NCBI RefSeq assembly: GCF_964187635.1
Contig: NZ_CAXLMO010000088.1
Span: 1-9,657, forward strand
DNA from: Seribacter sulfatis
GTDB taxonomy: Bacteria > Verrucomicrobiota > Verrucomicrobiia > Opitutales > Seribacteraceae
Direction: 5' to 3'
DNA length: 9,657 nucleotides
A model generated the notes under the pieces. That model was not told the origin of the DNA and did no database searches. It saw nothing but the letters and a program-made list of their open reading frames with translations. This document shows positions 6,717 through 9,657 of this stretch, one piece after another. Position 1 is the stretch's first letter, and the number at the start of each line of letters is the position of its first letter. Both the position numbers and the translations under genes were made by a program.

Positions 6717-7766
6717 CTAGTCGGAGGATTTTTGGGGGTGGATGAGAGGATTCCATTTTTCCAAATATTCCATACTTACTTTTCCGCTGTTAATTCTTAA
6801 GGGAAGAAAGAGATAGCGTGACTTATCTATGTCTGCCCGGTCAGGAATCCACCACTGGTCACACAGGGCCATTACCTGGTTCGATTCTTTTAAGTAGATC
6901 AGGTCGCTTACCTGAGAATTCCAGGTTTTGTTTTCGCTGATATAGCCTTGGTTTTTCCAATTTCCCAAGGGGGAGTCTGCGGTAGAACAGGAGGTTTCGG
7001 TGGCCGACCATCCGTGCACGCCCGAGGCGACTGCTATGTATTTCCCTTTGTACTTGGTCATCGCGGGAGCCTCTCTCCCCCGGTCAAAGACGATTACACC
7101 CTCGCGCTTGCTGCTCAAATAATCATCGCTTAGGCTGTCAATACGAATGGCATATCGCCAGTTTCCTCCCTCTGCGTCTGGCTGGTTGTGGTCACAGTAA
7201 ATAAGATAGGCTTTATCGTCCTCGTCCTTGAATACATTCATATCTGATCCAAACCCAGTGGATGTTCCGACTTCACGGGCGCCCAAGGGGGTGAATGGGC
7301 CTTCCGGGTTATCTGCAGTAGCGACCATTAGAAAAGAGGCTGGCATGGCAATAAACCATCGATACCACATGACATATTGCTTTGTTTTTTGATTGTAGAG
7401 TACATGGGATCTTCCGGTTGCTCCCACTTTTCCAAACCCACTTTCAGGTCGGGGCAGGCAAACCCCGCGGTATTCCCAATTTTTCAAATCTTTCGAACGA
7501 TAGACCTGTACCCCATTCCACACGGGCCCTGCAGTCATGCGAAACTTGCCTTGTGGGTTATTTTTATAACTGCTGCCATACCAGTAAAAATAATCATCGA
7601 ATCGTGCGAGTTCTCCTTCGTGAGCAGATATTCTACGACCCTCCGTATCCACCCAGTCTGTTCCGTTAATCACGATTGTATCCTTTAATTTTGCCCCACC
7701 ATGGATTCCCAAAAGAAAAGTTCCAAGTGCGAGTGTAACCAAGAATTTCCAGGTATATTTGATCAT
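6717..7766 (-). CDS. Exported GH43-like glycoside hydrolase (resembles exo-beta-1,3-galactanase subfamily)
   Basis: A 349-residue protein with a hydrophobic N-terminal segment (about 6-22) consistent with a signal peptide; there is no lipobox cysteine. The rest is a single five-bladed beta-propeller of the GH43 type, with successive blade motifs: DDYFYWYGSS (57-66), VYRSKDLKNWEYRG (88-101), YVMWYRW (131-137), SDMNVFKDEDDKAYLIY (174-190) and GKYIAVASGVHGW (241-253). Likely catalytic residues are Asp175 (the middle, pKa-modulating Asp) and Glu232 in REAP (general acid). The region where classic GH43 enzymes hold the catalytic-base Asp reads SAHEGELARF, while Gln285 in WNSQVSD fits the glutamine proposed as base in GH43 subfamily 24 exo-beta-1,3-galactanases. 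The product probably trims galactose-, arabinose- or xylose-containing side chains outside the cytoplasm; the sugar is not certain. The ATG overlaps the upstream regulator stop by 4 nt, with no Shine-Dalgarno. Confidence 0.82.
   Translation of the reverse strand: MIKYTWKFLVTLALGTFLLGIHGGAKLKDTIVINGTDWVDTEGRRISAHEGELARFDDYFYWYGSSYKNNPQGKFRMTAGPVWNGVQVYRSKDLKNWEYRGVCLPRPESGFGKVGATGRSHVLYNQKTKQYVMWYRWFIAMPASFLMVATADNPEGPFTPLGAREVGTSTGFGSDMNVFKDEDDKAYLIYCDHNQPDAEGGNWRYAIRIDSLSDDYLSSKREGVIVFDRGREAPAMTKYKGKYIAVASGVHGWSATETSCSTADSPLGNWKNQGYISENKTWNSQVSDLIYLKESNQVMALCDQWWIPDRADIDKSRYLFLPLRINSGKVSMEYLEKWNPLIHPQKSSD
7763..7766 (-). promoter_or_regulatory. ATGA stop/start overlap coupling GntR-type regulator and GH43-like gene
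   Basis: On the - strand ATGA combines the hydrolase ATG with the TGA stop of the regulator. The sequence before the ATG (atatacaaattc) has no purine-rich ribosome site, so hydrolase translation probably depends on ribosomes finishing the regulator. Confidence 0.7.
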
Positions 7767-8641
7767 GAATTTGTATATTTTGAGTATTTTAAATTACTTA
7801 GTACAGGGTGGTTTTCATATAAATGATAGGAAAGTCGTTTCTTTGCTAGGGGCCAATTTTCATCGAGTAACGCATCGATAATTCCGTGGTGCTGGGCAAC
7901 CGCTTCGGTTGCGGCTTTTCTATCTTCGCCCTCCCATTCGAATAAAATAGAATAGTACTTTCCATGCCGATCGAAGAAATCGTTTAAGTATGGATTATTG
8001 GCCAGTTTTAACAAGTACTGGTGAAGAGAATTGTCGATACTAACGGCTCCTCCCTGCTCGATGGGTGATTGGTTAGATTTACGAATTCTTACTAATTCTT
8101 TTTTTGCTTCCGCGGTCGAGAGTTTTGCTTTTCCGAGATCCAAGGCTTTTAATTCCATTACCTCGCGAATTTCAATAAAGGCTTGTAAGTCCTCTTGGCG
8201 AAAAGGCTTAACCTGCCAGCCTCGTCTTGGGATATGCTTGAGCAAACCTTCGCCTGATAATCGGTAATAAATTTGTCGAACGGCTGCTCGACTTAATTTG
8301 TGCTTTTTAGCGGTGGATTCTTCGCGTACGAAAGTGTTTTCCCCAGTAAGGCTTAGGTGTACAAGTTCCTGGGTGATTGAACGAATAGGGTCTTCTTTTT
8401 TGGGTATTGAGACTGTTCTTTTCTTTTTTATCTTTGTTTGTAAACCAGTGGCTTCAAGTCTTCCATTACTCTTCTTGACGATTAAACCCTCCTCCACTAA
8501 TCCACTGATCGCTTTTCGAATCGGGGTATAGCTCACTCCGTAATGCCCACTTAATCCATCCATCGTTAAAGGCGCGGGGAGAGATCGACCCCTTTCCAGA
8601 TGAAAGCCGAGGTCATTTTGAATTTGGGAGGCAAGAGTCAC
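7763..8641 (-). CDS. FadR/GntR-family regulator with two tandem winged-helix domains and an FCD sensor domain
   Basis: A 292-residue cytoplasmic transcription factor, longer than the usual 220-250 residues of FadR-type regulators because it carries two DNA-binding modules. The first winged helix (about 3-64) contains the GntR signature GVSYTPIRKAISGLVEEGLI (35-54). A basic linker (about 69-85, KIKKKR) leads to a second winged helix (about 86-145) with LSRAAVRQIYYRLSGEGLL (116-134) and a wing RRGWQV. The FCD effector domain begins at about residue 150 (EDLQAFIEIREVMELKALDL) and shows the metal/ligand set Asp203, His207, His251 and His273. Such domains sense sugar acids or other small carboxylates, often with a bound metal. 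The start is GTG with a GAGGGG ribosome site (8644-8649); no in-frame ATG was found in the codons checked upstream. Its tight overlap with the hydrolase gene points to control of this locus; an autoregulatory operator in the 121-base upstream gap is plausible. Confidence 0.85.
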   Translation of the reverse strand: MTLASQIQNDLGFHLERGRSLPAPLTMDGLSGHYGVSYTPIRKAISGLVEEGLIVKKSNGRLEATGLQTKIKKKRTVSIPKKEDPIRSITQELVHLSLTGENTFVREESTAKKHKLSRAAVRQIYYRLSGEGLLKHIPRRGWQVKPFRQEDLQAFIEIREVMELKALDLGKAKLSTAEAKKELVRIRKSNQSPIEQGGAVSIDNSLHQYLLKLANNPYLNDFFDRHGKYYSILFEWEGEDRKAATEAVAQHHGIIDALLDENWPLAKKRLSYHLYENHPVLSNLKYSKYTNS

Positions 8642-8643
8642 AG

Positions 8644-8649
8644 CCCCTC
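8644..8649 (-). promoter_or_regulatory. Shine-Dalgarno of the GntR-type regulator
   Basis: GAGGGG on the - strand ends 2 bases before the GTG start at 8641. It is the clearest ribosome site in the window and supports the GTG as the real start. Confidence 0.5.
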
Positions 8650-8712
8650 GTTTATAGAAGGTTTTTAATGAGTCGCAACTTTTTTTTGTCTACAAAGTAA
8701 AATATAAGATTC

Positions 8713-8729
8713 GAGGCTTTTTAAGCGTC
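8713..8729 (-). terminator. Possible weak hairpin after the XylR-like gene
   Basis: On the - strand GACGCTT-AAA-AAGCCTC can fold into a 7-pair stem with one C/C mismatch and a 3-base loop, followed by a T-rich but interrupted run (gaatcttatatttta). It lies 34 bases after the XylR-like stop codon. The stem is short and the T-run poor, so it could equally be an operator half or chance. Confidence 0.2.
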
Positions 8730-8762
8730 TTACCGGATAAGGAAGTAGGTGGGTAGTTAGGT

Positions 8763-9657
8763 TTATTTTCTAAGTGTTTTGCGAAAGAAGGACGGTGCAT
8801 TACCAGTAAGCCTTTTAAACACTACCGCCATCCTTTCGGCATCATTATAACCACATAGTTCCGCGACCATTGAAATTGAATGGTTGGTTTCTGCTAATAA
8901 TTGCTTGGCTCGTTTCACTCGTAATTGGCAAAGCATTTCCCAGGGAGTGGATTTGAAGTGTTCTTTGAATTTTCTTTCTAAGGTGCGGCGTGGAATGTTC
9001 AATTCGCTACAAAGAATACCAATTGAGATTGGATCCTGCATGCGTTCGGAGATAAAGGACATCGCCCGTCTAAGAAGCGGATCCTCAATTGCCAGGTGAT
9101 TGGCAGAATGGCGAAGGATGACCCCGCTTGGTTGTATGAGCAGGGGTTCTTTAACAGAGACTTTCTCTCCCGCAATCATTTTTTGCATCGCGGCAGCCAC
9201 TTGTTCACCAAGAGAATCCCAGGGAATGGAAACGCTCGAAAGCATGGGATAAGTTAACCCACAAACCAGAGGGTCATTATTAGCTCCAATCACAGAAACT
9301 TCAGTGGGTATTTCCAATCCTAATTGAGTGCATGCACTACACAGAAACCTGCCCAAGGGATCATGAACCGCAAAAATACCGACTGGTTTGGGCAGTTTAT
9401 GTAACCATGATTCCATCGCTTCGCTGGGGTGATGAAATGATTCGCTGTATCGAGTGTCCTCGAATCCAGTTTCGATATGAACCGAGAAGGGGATATTATT
9501 TTTTGAGATTATCTCATGGAAACCTTCAATTCGTTGATCAGAGTACGGGGTTCCATTACCCAAGCAGGCGAGGCTTTTAAATCCTGTGAAAGAAAAACTT
9601 TCCGCGGCCTCCCGGCCCACAGCCCAATCGTCCACATCTGCACTGAGCGTTTTTGAG
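8763..9657 (-). CDS. XylR-like transcription regulator: LacI-type sugar sensor plus AraC HTH (5' partial)
   Basis: The frame is open to the right edge of the window. A GTG at 9635 could be read as a start, but the codons before it continue the conserved sensor-domain pattern (SADVDDWAVGREAAE), so it is almost certainly internal. Counting from that codon, residues about 1-175 are the C-terminal part of a LacI/periplasmic-binding-protein-type sugar domain: FKSLACLG, KPVGIFAVHDPLG, VSVIGANNDPLVCGL and the hinge-proximal MLSSVSIPWDSLGEQVA. Residues about 185-290 form the AraC-type DNA-binding domain with two helix-turn-helix units (about 204-223, ISIGILCSELNIPRRTLERK, and about 252-273, ending in CGYNDAERMAVVFKRL). 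This architecture is that of E. coli XylR and the many XylR-like regulators of Verrucomicrobiota and Planctomycetota, which activate sugar-utilisation genes when a monosaccharide is bound. It reads toward the GntR-type regulator and the enzyme genes. The effector sugar cannot be deduced. Confidence 0.87.
   Translation of the reverse strand, partial: SKTLSADVDDWAVGREAAESFSFTGFKSLACLGNGTPYSDQRIEGFHEIISKNNIPFSVHIETGFEDTRYSESFHHPSEAMESWLHKLPKPVGIFAVHDPLGRFLCSACTQLGLEIPTEVSVIGANNDPLVCGLTYPMLSSVSIPWDSLGEQVAAAMQKMIAGEKVSVKEPLLIQPSGVILRHSANHLAIEDPLLRRAMSFISERMQDPISIGILCSELNIPRRTLERKFKEHFKSTPWEMLCQLRVKRAKQLLAETNHSISMVAELCGYNDAERMAVVFKRLTGNAPSFFRKTLRK

Noticed and set aside
9635..9637. GTG at 9635 as the start of the XylR-like regulator
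   Set aside because: In-frame codons continue upstream to the window edge and keep the conserved sensor-domain pattern before AVGREAAE, so the gene is cut by the window rather than starting here.

Overview
The window most likely comes from a member of the PVC superphylum, probably a heterotrophic Verrucomicrobiota (Opitutae-like). This is inferred from gene content only. The indicators are a Tat-exported Gfo/Idh/MocA-type protein, a CxxCH cytochrome c protein next to a sugar-dehydrogenase-like beta-propeller of the kind typical of PVC genomes, a XylR-type AraC regulator, an FG-GAP/VCBS protein, and mostly weak Shine-Dalgarno sequences. No rRNA, tRNA, CRISPR array, insertion sequence or phage gene was seen, and no gene-free stretch exceeds 200 bases.

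Left part (1-1921, + strand): the 3' part of an FG-GAP/VCBS repeat beta-propeller protein, cut by the window start, then 15 bases later a complete NAD-dependent D-2-hydroxyacid dehydrogenase close to hydroxypyruvate reductase/glycerate dehydrogenase. Middle (2050-2697, + strand): a SanA/YdcF-family (DUF218) membrane-anchored protein with a TTG start. It is clearly more AT-rich than the two genes before it and converges tail-to-tail with the next block.

Right part (2726-9657, all - strand, read right to left): a XylR-like regulator (LacI-type sensor plus AraC HTH, N-terminus beyond the window); a FadR/GntR-type regulator with two successive winged-helix domains; an exported GH43-like glycosidase that overlaps the regulator by 4 nt; a Tat-exported Gfo/Idh/MocA family protein lacking the usual EKP lysine; an exported monohaem cytochrome c with a C-terminal domain I cannot name; and an exported PVC-type dehydrogenase-like beta-propeller that overlaps the cytochrome gene by 4 nt.

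Taken together, the - strand block looks like a small glycan or sugar utilisation locus. Two sugar-sensing regulators appear to control an extracytoplasmic hydrolase, a cofactor-dependent sugar-converting enzyme and a periplasmic redox pair. The most notable points are the double-winged-helix GntR regulator translationally coupled to a secreted hydrolase, the two enzymes with non-standard catalytic residues, and the split cytochrome/propeller pair. The substrate and the idea that these genes form one pathway are inferences.
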